The notes under the pieces were generated by a model. The model ran no database searches and was not told where the DNA came from. It was given only the letters and a program-made list of their open reading frames with translations. A DNA stretch of 6,767 nucleotides, taken from NCBI GenBank assembly GCA_964461295.1, contig CAYWTX010000258.1:1-6767 (forward strand), given 5' to 3'. Of the stretch, positions 1 to 5,641 are shown one piece after another. The DNA comes from CAYWTX01 sp964461295 (GTDB lineage: Bacteria > Planctomycetota > Phycisphaerae > SM23-33). The position numbers and the translations under genes are program-made. Position 1 is the first letter of the stretch. The number at the start of each line of letters is the position of its first letter.

Positions 1-60
1 AAGCCGAAGGCCCCTTCGGGAAATACGCGGCGAAACCGATTTGCGGGCGGGCGAGGATCC

Positions 61-66
61 TACAAT
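61..66 (+). promoter_or_regulatory. Candidate -10 box upstream of the DUF883-like gene
   Basis: TACAAT matches the bacterial -10 consensus at five of six positions and lies about 70 bases before the ATG at 138. The nearest -35-like string, TTGCGG at 41-46, is only 14 bases away, shorter than the usual 16-18, so the full promoter is uncertain. The same hexamer occurs before the ferredoxin gene on the other strand. Confidence 0.3.
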
Positions 67-125
67 GTCCTGCCCCTGGACACTGGGTACCGACGGGCGG
101 AATCGTGATCGACATGCCCGAACAG

Positions 126-131
126 AAAGGA
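126..131 (+). promoter_or_regulatory. Shine-Dalgarno site fixing the start at 138
   Basis: AAAGGA ends six bases before the ATG at 138. The in-frame upstream start at 105 has no such site, so 138 is preferred. Confidence 0.6.
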
Positions 132-137
132 CGTTCC

Positions 138-467
138 ATGAAGACCGAAACGATGAACGGACACGAAGTGGAAGCGTTGAAGCGGGATCTCCGAGACCTC
201 CGCGACGACGTCAAGAGCCTGGCGGAATCGCTGAAGGAGGTGGGCAAGAGCCGCGTGACCGGCGCCCGCGACCGTCTCGGATCGATCCTGCATGAAATCG
301 GCGAGCAGACTCGCCAGCAGGCTCGCGACGTGGTCGACATGGCCAAGCAGCAAGGTCAGCAAGCCGTGGACAGCACGCGGCGGACCGTGGGCGAGAGGCC
401 GCTGACGTCGCTGCTGGTGGCATTTGCCGGAGGGCTCATTCTCTCCCGGTTTCTTTTCCGGCGATAA
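138..467 (+). CDS. DUF883/YqjD-ElaB-like membrane-anchored coiled-coil protein
   Basis: A 109-residue protein. Residues about 9-80 are highly charged and heptad-like, with many Asp-Leu-Arg and Gln-Gln stretches, so a long helix or coiled coil is likely. Residues about 88-106 form one hydrophobic segment, and the chain ends with Arg-Arg. This is the layout of the DUF883 family (E. coli YqjD, ElaB), small stress-associated proteins held in the inner membrane by a C-terminal helix; YqjD has been linked to ribosome binding in stationary phase. The family call rests on architecture and a short tail match, not a full alignment. The start at 138 is chosen for its Shine-Dalgarno site; an in-frame start at 105 would add 11 residues. 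The next gene resembles YqjE, so the order recalls the E. coli yqjD-yqjE pair and supports both calls. Confidence 0.75.
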   Translation: MKTETMNGHEVEALKRDLRDLRDDVKSLAESLKEVGKSRVTGARDRLGSILHEIGEQTRQQARDVVDMAKQQGQQAVDSTRRTVGERPLTSLLVAFAGGLILSRFLFRR

Positions 468-525
468 GGCAAGGGACGACAAGGCAAGGGACGCCAAGGC
501 AACCAGCGCAAAGGCCGACCGGGCT
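466..525 (+). repeat. Short 15-bp tandem repeat between the two envelope genes
   Basis: AAGGCAAGGGACGAC (466-480) is followed by AAGGCAAGGGACGCC (481-495), one base different, then by two decayed units starting AAGGC at 496 and 511. The 15-base phase is exact across all four units. The first unit begins within the TAA stop of the upstream gene. In the frame of the downstream gene the repeat would read as a five-residue period (DKARD, DKARD, AKATS, AKADR), but the likely start of that gene is later. Confidence 0.7.
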
Positions 526-594
526 GAGGAAGTCCGCGCCGGGTCTGCCGGCCTTGGAGAACGGAAAGCAGGAGAGCACAACGGTGGAACGCCA

Positions 595-885
595 ATGGGA
601 CTCTGGGCAGAACTGCTGAGCCTGGCTGGGGAGTTGGCCCGCGGTGAGGCGGGTCGCCTGGGCCGGGCGTTTGTGCAGGCCGCGGAAGAGCGTGCAAGGC
701 CGATCTCGAGGTCGATAGCGTTGGGGGCCGCGGGGGTGGTCCTCGCCCTGGCGGCGCTGGGCTTTGCCGTGGCGGCGATGTTCGTGGCGCTGCAGGATGC
801 CTTGGGAACCGTTGCGGCTGCGCTTCTCGTCAGCGGCGCCCTGCTGGCGGTCGCCCTCGTGCTGTGGCTGGCCCGGCGGCGATAA
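595..885 (+). CDS. YqjE/phage holin superfamily III-like (DUF1469) membrane protein
   Basis: A 96-residue protein: an amphipathic, Glu/Arg-rich N-terminal helix (residues 1-38), then two hydrophobic helices (about 40-65 and 70-93) separated by a short turn, ending in Arg-Arg-Arg. This matches the putative actinobacteriophage holin III / DUF1469 family, which includes E. coli YqjE; despite the name, most chromosomal members are not phage lysis proteins, and there are no phage genes here. The ATG at 595 is used because the family homology begins there; only a weak GGTGG precedes it. The frame stays open upstream to a TTG at 424, overlapping the previous gene, but the added residues are low-complexity. 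The gene probably shares a transcript with the DUF883-like gene. Function is unknown; a role in envelope stress is an inference. Confidence 0.7.
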   Translation: MGLWAELLSLAGELARGEAGRLGRAFVQAAEERARPISRSIALGAAGVVLALAALGFAVAAMFVALQDALGTVAAALLVSGALLAVALVLWLARRR

Positions 886-904
886 CGGCGCCCGGGGGCC
901 GCCG
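886..904 (+). terminator. GC-rich hairpin directly after the YqjE-like gene
   Basis: CGGCG (886-890) pairs with CGCCG (900-904), and two more C-G pairs follow above a one-base bulge, leaving a four-base loop. It begins at the base after the stop codon. There is no T-run, so classic intrinsic termination is doubtful. Confidence 0.3.
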
Positions 905-988
905 GATGGCCACATGGCGTCGTGAAGGCGAAAGGGGAACGGGGGCGGATGCGGCAATCGCGGGCATCCAGATGCGGGCACCACTTCC

Positions 989-1017
989 TTGCGTTGGCGG
1001 GCCGCGGGTTCTACATT
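989..1017 (+). promoter_or_regulatory. Candidate sigma-70-type promoter of the cyclase gene
   Basis: TTGCGT (989-994) and TACATT (1012-1017) are separated by 17 bases, the optimal spacing. A start about seven bases downstream would give a leader of roughly 22 bases containing the Shine-Dalgarno site. The match is 3/6 at -35 and 4/6 at -10. Confidence 0.45.
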
Positions 1018-1031
1018 TCCGCAGAGGACTG

Positions 1032-1037
1032 AAAGGA
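1032..1037 (+). promoter_or_regulatory. Shine-Dalgarno site fixing the cyclase start
   Basis: AAAGGA lies eight bases before the ATG at 1046. The upstream in-frame start at 989 has none and would overlap the promoter candidate. Confidence 0.6.
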
Positions 1038-1045
1038 ACCAGCGA

Positions 1046-1750
1046 ATGCCAGACCCACGCGACCGATTCACGTCGAACTTCTCCTTCGGCCGGCCGCAGA
1101 AGCGAGATTCGTCGGCGCCGCAGCGTGCGTCGTCGGATCCGCCGCCACAGCAGCGGCAGCAGCCCGCGGCTGCGCCTCAGCCCGCTGCGCCTCTGCCGGC
1201 CGAGGCGGCGCCTCGCGTCAGCGTTCGCCTCTGGGCGGGGGGCGCCAAGGGCACGTTCGCCGTGGCGTTCACGGACATCGTGTCCTCGGCGGCGCTGACC
1301 AACAAGCTGGGCAACCACGAGATGGACCTGCTGCGGAGGAAGCACTTCACCTGGGCGGGCGAGTTGGTGAAACGCCACGGCGGGTGCATCGTGAAGACCA
1401 TCGGCGATTCGGTGATGGCGGTGTTTCGCGCCGCGGCCGATGCGCTGGACTTCTCGCTGGCGATTCACGAGGAGCCGGGCGACCGTCGCTTGCAGGTGCG
1501 GGCGGGCATCCATGTCGGGCCGGTGACGGTGGACGACGGCGATGTGTACGGCACGACGGTGAACTACGCGGCGAGGGTGGTGTCGTCGGCCGTCGGGGCC
1601 GAGGTGCGGCTGAGCAGCGAAGCCAGGAGCCACGTGGAGCAGGAAGGCGACCCGCGCCACGCGGCCCTACGCTACCAGGCATTGCGCGACCTGGAGATGA
1701 AGGGCTTTCCCGGACGGCACATTCTCTGGTCGGTGGGCAGGCCGGTCTGA
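1046..1750 (+). CDS. Class III adenylate cyclase, stand-alone catalytic domain
   Basis: A 234-residue protein predicted to make cyclic AMP from ATP. Residues 1-65 are Pro/Gln/Ala/Ser-rich and probably disordered; residues about 69-230 are a class III nucleotide cyclase domain. All six canonical positions can be read: metal-binding Asp77 (FTDIVSS) and Asp121 (KTIGDS), the adenine-selecting pair Lys117 and Asp166, and the transition-state residues Asn173 and Arg177 (GDVYGTTVNYAAR). The Lys-Asp pair favours ATP over GTP. Because each chain carries every residue, a homodimer with two active sites is expected. No transmembrane helix, HAMP, PAS, GAF or CHASE domain is attached, so regulation would have to come through the N-terminal tail or a partner. 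The gene stands alone, with its own promoter candidate and 124 bases before the next gene. Confidence 0.9.
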   Translation: MPDPRDRFTSNFSFGRPQKRDSSAPQRASSDPPPQQRQQPAAAPQPAAPLPAEAAPRVSVRLWAGGAKGTFAVAFTDIVSSAALTNKLGNHEMDLLRRKHFTWAGELVKRHGGCIVKTIGDSVMAVFRAAADALDFSLAIHEEPGDRRLQVRAGIHVGPVTVDDGDVYGTTVNYAARVVSSAVGAEVRLSSEARSHVEQEGDPRHAALRYQALRDLEMKGFPGRHILWSVGRPV

Positions 1751-1760
1751 CCTTCGCGAG

Positions 1761-1787
1761 GCCGCGGGCGGAGGGGCGCCGCGGGCG
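1761..1787 (+). repeat. Direct repeat in the gap after the cyclase gene
   Basis: GCCGCGGGCG occurs at 1761-1770 and again at 1778-1787, a 17-base period. The rest of the 1751-1874 gap holds the palindrome CCCCGCGGGG (1829-1838) but no clear promoter and no T-rich terminator. At this base composition such repeats may be chance. Confidence 0.35.
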
Positions 1788-1874
1788 TCCTTACTCGGCG
1801 CGAAGAACCGTGAGCGCAGGCGCACTTTCCCCGCGGGGCCCGGCCCGCCGACCCCAGCATGCGGTTCAACGGGT

Positions 1875-3611
1875 ATGCAACGCGATAACGCCTTGGGCAT
1901 GACCCGACGCCGGTTCATGCGGAGTTCCGCGGTCGCGGCCGGGGCAGTGCCGCTGGTCACCAACCTCATCGGCGTGGAGGCCCTGTTCGCCGCCAGTCCG
2001 GCGCCGACGACCGCACCGGTTGCGCTGAACCTGAAGATTGCGGAACTGGCCGTCGCGGAGGGCGCGGCGTTCCTCGGCGCAGCCGAAATGGCCGACGCCT
2101 ATGCGCGGTTGGCCAGGATGCTGGGCAAACCGCTGCCGGCGGCGCAACTGCCGCGGGCGATTTCCATCGGCGTGGCGCTGAGCGACGAACTGGTCGAGCC
2201 GCTGCCGGGCCAGATGGGGGCGTACTCGAGGCACTTCTACGGCGCGATGTGGCCGAAAGCGAAAACCATCGCCCGCAAACTGGGCGAACTGCTGCGGAAG
2301 GATGGGTACAAGGTCGCCTACGGCATGGAGGGCGTGGACGGCCTGCCGAAGATGGTTGCCCGCCTGGCCGGGATGGGGTGGATCGGGCGAGGCGCGCTGC
2401 TGGTAACGCCGGAGGTCGGGCCGCGCGCGGCCTGGGAAGTCGTGCTGACCGACGCGCCGGTGAAGGCGACGGCGGCGAAGGTGGACGAACCGCACTGCGG
2501 CGACTGCCGCCGCTGCGTGGACACCTGCCCGGTGAAGGCCATCACCGGCGCCGAATTCAAGGAGACCGACCCGCTGACGGCGCGGTTCCTGCCCGACAAA
2601 TGCGAGAAGTACCGCCAGTCGTTCGGGAACATCTTCACCGAGGGCGGCTGCGGGCTATGCGTGAAGGTGTGTCCCTACGGCGCGCACAAGGACGTCATCT
2701 GGAGGCCGCCGGCGGGGGCGGCGACCGCGACGAAGCCTGTCGTTGCCGCGATCGAGCTGACGACGCGGCCGGCTGCGCCGACCAGCCAGCTTGTGGCCAT
2801 GCCGCTGGCGAAGACGGATCGCTCGGCCTGGGAACTGGAGGCCGAGCTGCGCGGGGCGGCGGAGAAGGCGGGCGCGGACCTGGTGGGCATTGCCGATGTA
2901 TCGCCGGTCTACGCGACGCTGGCCGAAATGACGCGCAAGCCGGTGAACCAGGCGGATACCTGGCCGCGGGCGATCTCCATCGGCGTGGCGATGAACGACA
3001 GGATCGTGGACGGCATTCCGAAGATCACGCCCGAGTACGGCAAGCACATGTACCGCCAGGCTTGGCCGGCGGCAAATAGAGTTGCGGCGGCCGTGGGCGC
3101 GTGGCTCAAGAACCAGGGCTTCGCGGTCGCCGCCGGGGGCAATGCCTGGAATTCGGTCGGTTCGAAGATTCTGCCCGGTGCCGGGTACAAAATCGCGGCG
3201 CGTTACAGCGGGCTGGCGTGGATCGGGAAGAGCTGCCTGGCCGTGTCGCCGCAGTTCGGTCCCCGCGTGATGTGGGCGGTGGTGTTCACCGACGCGCCGC
3301 TGACGCCATCCGTCCAGAAGCCGCGCGAGCGCCAGTGCGGCGACTGCCAACGCTGCGTGGACGTGTGCCCCGCCAAGGCGTACACGGGCATCCCGTTCAA
3401 CGAGAAAGACCCGCCGCAGAAGCGATTCGACACGGGCAAGTGCGCAAGGTATCGCGCGAAGTTGGGCAATAACTTTGAGATTGGTGCGTGTGGACTGTGT
3501 CTGGAGATTTGCCCCTATGGCAAGCAGAGCAACATCTTGTTAGGCCAGAAACCCGTTGTGCCGATCACGCCGACGACATACCCGGCACCGGTCAGTCGTC
3601 CATCGAAGTGA
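1875..3611 (+). CDS. Tat-exported tandem QueG-like double-[4Fe-4S] protein
   Basis: A 578-residue protein. Residues 10-16 (TRRRFMR) form a twin-arginine motif, followed by a mild hydrophobic stretch and Ala-rich sites near 38-41, so export of the folded, cofactor-loaded protein by Tat is expected. Two homologous modules follow, about 52-271 and 320-550. Each has PRAISIGVA (93 and 364), a WIG-centred segment (169 and 449), a TDAP motif (192 and 472) and eight cluster cysteines: 208, 211, 214, 218, 243, 259, 262, 266 and 488, 491, 494, 498, 523, 539, 542, 546. This is the fold of the epoxyqueuosine reductase/reductive dehalogenase group with two [4Fe-4S] clusters, so four in total. Cobalamin binding is established for QueG and dehalogenases but not shown here. 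Export and duplication argue against tRNA modification. No strong Shine-Dalgarno is seen; an ATG at 1899 is an equally possible start. Substrate unknown. Confidence 0.85.
   Translation: MQRDNALGMTRRRFMRSSAVAAGAVPLVTNLIGVEALFAASPAPTTAPVALNLKIAELAVAEGAAFLGAAEMADAYARLARMLGKPLPAAQLPRAISIGVALSDELVEPLPGQMGAYSRHFYGAMWPKAKTIARKLGELLRKDGYKVAYGMEGVDGLPKMVARLAGMGWIGRGALLVTPEVGPRAAWEVVLTDAPVKATAAKVDEPHCGDCRRCVDTCPVKAITGAEFKETDPLTARFLPDKCEKYRQSFGNIFTEGGCGLCVKVCPYGAHKDVIWRPPAGAATATKPVVAAIELTTRPAAPTSQLVAMPLAKTDRSAWELEAELRGAAEKAGADLVGIADVSPVYATLAEMTRKPVNQADTWPRAISIGVAMNDRIVDGIPKITPEYGKHMYRQAWPAANRVAAAVGAWLKNQGFAVAAGGNAWNSVGSKILPGAGYKIAARYSGLAWIGKSCLAVSPQFGPRVMWAVVFTDAPLTPSVQKPRERQCGDCQRCVDVCPAKAYTGIPFNEKDPPQKRFDTGKCARYRAKLGNNFEIGACGLCLEICPYGKQSNILLGQKPVVPITPTTYPAPVSRPSK
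2028..3524 (+). repeat. Internal gene duplication: two QueG-like modules
   Basis: Codons for residues 52-271 (2028-2687) and 320-550 (2832-3524) encode two copies of the same module. Equivalent motifs are offset by 271 residues at PRAISIGVA and by 280 residues in the cysteine motifs, so small insertions separate the copies. The linker (residues 272-319) is Ala/Thr/Pro-rich. Confidence 0.85.
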
Positions 3612-3619
3612 ATCCAACC

Positions 3620-4915
3620 ATGCCGCAGAAAGACGGGAGCCCAAGCGTGTCGCCGAGGCGTTCCGGGCGGGTGCTGCGCCTGGCCACACGCCTGGCGGTG
3701 TTGATTGCCGCGGCCGTGCTGGCCTCGCAGGCGCTCGCCACGCGGGCGACCGCGTCCTCGCCGGCGGCCGGCGCCGCCGGGGCGTGGTGGCAGGATGCGC
3801 ACGCCCGCGAATGGTCGGCCGTGCTGCCGGCGCTGAGCCCGTATACAGCCTTGCTGGCCGCGGGGGCGCAGCGGTCGCTGCCGGCGACGGCGGCGATGTG
3901 CGTGCCGGTGCTCGTGGCGGGGCTGTTCTGGCGGCAGTGGTTCTGCCGCTACGCCTGCCCCACCGGTCTGCTGATGGAGTGGGCGGGACGGGCAAGCCCG
4001 TCGCGAAGGAAACTGGCGGAGTTTCCCCGCCTGGCGCGGTGGGTGGTGTTCGTGACGGCCGCGGGGGCGCTGCTGGGCTGGCCGTTTTTCCTCTGGCTGG
4101 ATCCGCTGTCGATGTTCCACGGCCTGGCCTCTGCCGTGCGGTGGCCGGTGACGGCGGCGTCTGCCGCCGCGGCGCCGCTGCTGGTGGCGATGGCGATCGG
4201 CGTGGTCTGGCCGGGGGCGTGGTGCTGCCGCCTCTGTCCGCTGGGGTACGCGCAGGAGTTGCTCAGCGCGCCGCGCCGCCTGCTGGGGCGCAAACGTGGC
4301 GGCGCCGCCGAGCCATCGGCGGCAGGAACGTCCGGGGCCCCGGCGGCGCTGCTGTCGCGCCGCGGGGCGATGTTCGGCGTGACCGGCCTGGTCGCGGCCG
4401 GCGCGGCCTTGGGCGTCCGATGGGCGATCGGCGCGAAGGCGGGCGTGCTGCGCCCGCCCGGGGCCGCCGCGGAGGACCTGTTCCAGGCGTTGTGTTCGCG
4501 GTGCGGCAACTGCGTGCGGGCGTGCCCGTCGAAGATCATCCAGCCGGACGCGGGGCCCTCGGGCGTCGCGGGGCTGCTCACGCCGGCGCTGCGGATGGGG
4601 CCGGGCTACTGCTTGGAGGACTGCAACGAGTGCGGCAAGGTGTGCCCGACGGGGGCCATCGCGAAGCTGCCGCTGGCCGAGAAGAACCGCCGCGCCATCG
4701 GCGTCGCCCGCATCGACGCGAAACGCTGCTGGCCGTGGGGGGGCCGGCGCGAGTGCGACAAGTGCGCGGCCATCTGTCCGCTGGAGGCCATCGACAACTT
4801 CACGAAGAATCCGCCGCTGCCCGTCATGCTGGCCGAGAAATGCAACGGCTGCGGCAAGTGCGAAGCGGTCTGCCCGGTGGGGGGCGGCACGGCGATCGCG
4901 GTGCGGCCGCCGTGA
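3620..4915 (+). CDS. NapH-NapG-like fused membrane polyferredoxin
   Basis: A 431-residue protein. Helices are likely at about 22-41, 89-106, 139-160 and 177-199. Two CX3CP motifs follow helices 2 and 4: CRYACP (109-114) and CRLCP (C202 or C203 to C206), as in the NapH/NosR/RdhC membrane family. A basic stretch (219-227) places the next segment in the cytoplasm. Residues 246-268 start with SRRGAMF and are hydrophobic: an internal twin-arginine segment. After it, LRPPGA (277-282) and four clusters' worth of cysteines (292/295/298/302, 331/335/338/342, 370/379/382/386, 408/411/414/418) match NapG/MauM ferredoxins. NapG and NapH are normally separate proteins passing electrons from quinol to a periplasmic reductase. 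The gene starts eight bases after the tandem QueG-like gene, a likely electron acceptor. A GTG at 3608, overlapping the previous stop, is an alternative start. No FMN-binding domain is present. Confidence 0.85.
   Translation: MPQKDGSPSVSPRRSGRVLRLATRLAVLIAAAVLASQALATRATASSPAAGAAGAWWQDAHAREWSAVLPALSPYTALLAAGAQRSLPATAAMCVPVLVAGLFWRQWFCRYACPTGLLMEWAGRASPSRRKLAEFPRLARWVVFVTAAGALLGWPFFLWLDPLSMFHGLASAVRWPVTAASAAAAPLLVAMAIGVVWPGAWCCRLCPLGYAQELLSAPRRLLGRKRGGAAEPSAAGTSGAPAALLSRRGAMFGVTGLVAAGAALGVRWAIGAKAGVLRPPGAAAEDLFQALCSRCGNCVRACPSKIIQPDAGPSGVAGLLTPALRMGPGYCLEDCNECGKVCPTGAIAKLPLAEKNRRAIGVARIDAKRCWPWGGRRECDKCAAICPLEAIDNFTKNPPLPVMLAEKCNGCGKCEAVCPVGGGTAIAVRPP
4355..4423 (+). other. Internal twin-arginine transmembrane segment
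   Basis: These codons encode residues 246-268 of the polyferredoxin: SRRGAMF followed by a Gly/Ala/Val-rich hydrophobic run. Four helices precede it and an iron-sulfur domain follows. This is the arrangement expected of a dual Sec/Tat-inserted protein, as known for actinobacterial Rieske proteins, in which the last helix is handed to Tat so that a folded cofactor domain can cross the membrane. Confidence 0.6.
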
Positions 4916-4917
4916 AC

Positions 4918-4940
4918 CGCGGCAGGCAACCTGTCCCGCG
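4918..4940 (+). terminator. Bulged hairpin just after the polyferredoxin gene
   Basis: CGCGGCAGG (4918-4926) pairs with CCTG (4930-4933) and CCGCG (4936-4940) across a CAA loop, with a two-base bulge: nine pairs starting three bases after the stop codon. No T-run follows. Confidence 0.35.
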
Positions 4941-4959
4941 CTGATGGAGGCTGCACGGC

Positions 4960-4975
4960 CGCCCCCGACGGGGCG
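4960..4975. terminator. Hairpin between the convergent genes
   Basis: CGCCCC (4960-4965) and GGGGCG (4970-4975) form a perfect six-pair stem with a CGAC loop. It sits between the two converging genes and could end transcription from either side. Only TT follows on the plus strand, so it is not a textbook intrinsic terminator. Confidence 0.45.
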
Positions 4976-4992
4976 TTCCGCCATCGGCGATG

Positions 4993-5442
4993 CTATCTTT
5001 GTCGCAGCCGGCGGCGGATGCTCGGCGATGATTCCTTCTTCTTACCGCAACTGGCCTCGAGCACCTTCATGGCCTTCTTCATGTCGGCGACCTTGAACAC
5101 GGCCGTGGTGCGGCCGCCGGGCGCGCCGGCGGTGCAGTAGGCGTAGCTGATGTTGATGTGCTCATCGGCCAGGTGTTGTGCGACGGCGGCGAATGCGCCG
5201 GGCTCGTTCTTGAGGTCCAGCACCAGCACCTCGGTCTCGGTCCAGCGGTCGTGGGTCTGCGAGAGCACGGTGCGGGCCCGGTCGGGCTTGTCGCACACGA
5301 TCCGCAGCACGCCGTGCTCCATCGAGTCCATCAGCGTCAGGGCCAGAACGTTCACGTGCGCCCGCGTCAGTTCGCTTGTCACGTTCGCCAGCACGCCGGG
5401 CTTGTTCACCAGGAAGATCGAAAACTGTGTCTGCACCTGCAT
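4993..5442 (-). CDS. Tandem ACT-domain amino-acid-binding protein
   Basis: A 149-residue protein with two ACT domains, about residues 5-66 and 71-131. Each begins with a beta strand and the ligand-loop motif typical of ACT domains: NKPGVLANVT (13-22) and NEPGAFAAVA (79-88). ACT domains bind amino acids at dimer interfaces and regulate enzymes, but no catalytic or DNA-binding domain is attached, so it would act through a partner. Stand-alone tandem ACT proteins of this length are a known family without one settled role; some neighbour phenylacetate-CoA ligase genes, which are not seen here. The C-terminal tail (134-149) is strongly basic (KKK, RRR), possibly an RNA- or partner-contact tail. 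The start has AGAGGA six bases upstream and its own promoter. A role in sensing phenylalanine, suggested by nearby pheS, is speculation. Confidence 0.85.
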   Translation of the reverse strand: MQVQTQFSIFLVNKPGVLANVTSELTRAHVNVLALTLMDSMEHGVLRIVCDKPDRARTVLSQTHDRWTETEVLVLDLKNEPGAFAAVAQHLADEHINISYAYCTAGAPGGRTTAVFKVADMKKAMKVLEASCGKKKESSPSIRRRLRQR

Positions 5443-5465
5443 GGATTGTCCTCTTGCCCAAGCGG

Positions 5466-5494
5466 ATTCTCGCCGAGAACGTGCGGCCAGTCAA
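5466..5494 (-). promoter_or_regulatory. Candidate promoter of the ACT-domain gene
   Basis: On the minus strand TTGACT (5494-5489, 5/6 match) and GAGAAT (5471-5466, 4/6 match) are spaced by 17 bases. The predicted start near 5459 gives a leader of about 17 bases holding the AGAGGA site (5454-5449). This is the best promoter candidate in the window, and it implies the ACT gene need not depend on the ferredoxin transcript. Confidence 0.55.
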
Positions 5495-5566
5495 CGGTCG
5501 CTCCAGGCGGCATCGGCCCGGCGCGCTGCACGCCTCGGCTCCGTCGGCGGGAAGGCCCAACGAAGG

Positions 5567-5594
5567 CGGATCGTGTCGATCCGGTCGCGGACCG
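5567..5594 (-). terminator. Two overlapping hairpins downstream of the ferredoxin gene
   Basis: CGGATCG (5567-5573) pairs with CGATCCG (5577-5583) around a TGT loop, and CGGTC (5582-5586) pairs with GACCG (5590-5594) around GCG. The two stems share bases 5582-5583, so they compete at their junction. They lie in the 199-base gap between the ferredoxin stop and the ACT start. Without a T-run a terminator role is only possible. Confidence 0.3.
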
Positions 5595-5641
5595 ACGATG
5601 GCCTCGCCGGCGCCCGGATCGGACGCGCCGGTGCGACGGTG

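Noticed and set aside
3..137. Open frame continuing upstream of the DUF883-like gene to the window edge
   Set aside because: The translated extension resembles nothing known, and a Shine-Dalgarno site and -10 box support a start at 138. A small stem (4-9 with 14-19) at the left edge could belong to an upstream gene's end but has no T-run.
424..594. TTG start extending the YqjE-like protein by 57 residues
   Set aside because: The added part is low-complexity repeat sequence and outside the family's usual extent. Kept only as a possibility in the findings.
830..1660. A 276-codon minus-strand open frame opposite the cyclase gene
   Set aside because: Low-complexity Arg-rich product with no recognisable domain. 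The plus strand encodes an intact catalytic domain.
1855..1885. GGTTCAAC resembling a tRNA T-loop
   Set aside because: The flanking bases cannot form a T-stem, and no acceptor or anticodon arm is found.
1875..3611. Housekeeping epoxyqueuosine reductase (QueG)
   Set aside because: QueG is a single-module cytoplasmic tRNA-modifying enzyme. A Tat signal, duplication and poor match to the catalytic Asp segment argue against that role.
1875..4915. A classic reductive dehalogenase operon (rdhA-rdhB or rdhC)
   Set aside because: The first protein is two short modules rather than one RdhA chain, the second lacks an FMN-binding domain, and no small RdhB-type anchor is present. Only the general logic is similar.
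3515..4984. A 489-codon open frame on the minus strand opposite the polyferredoxin gene
   Set aside because: Its product is Arg/Pro/His-rich low-complexity sequence without domains, as expected from the antisense of a GC-rich gene. The plus-strand frame has clear cysteine motifs and helices.
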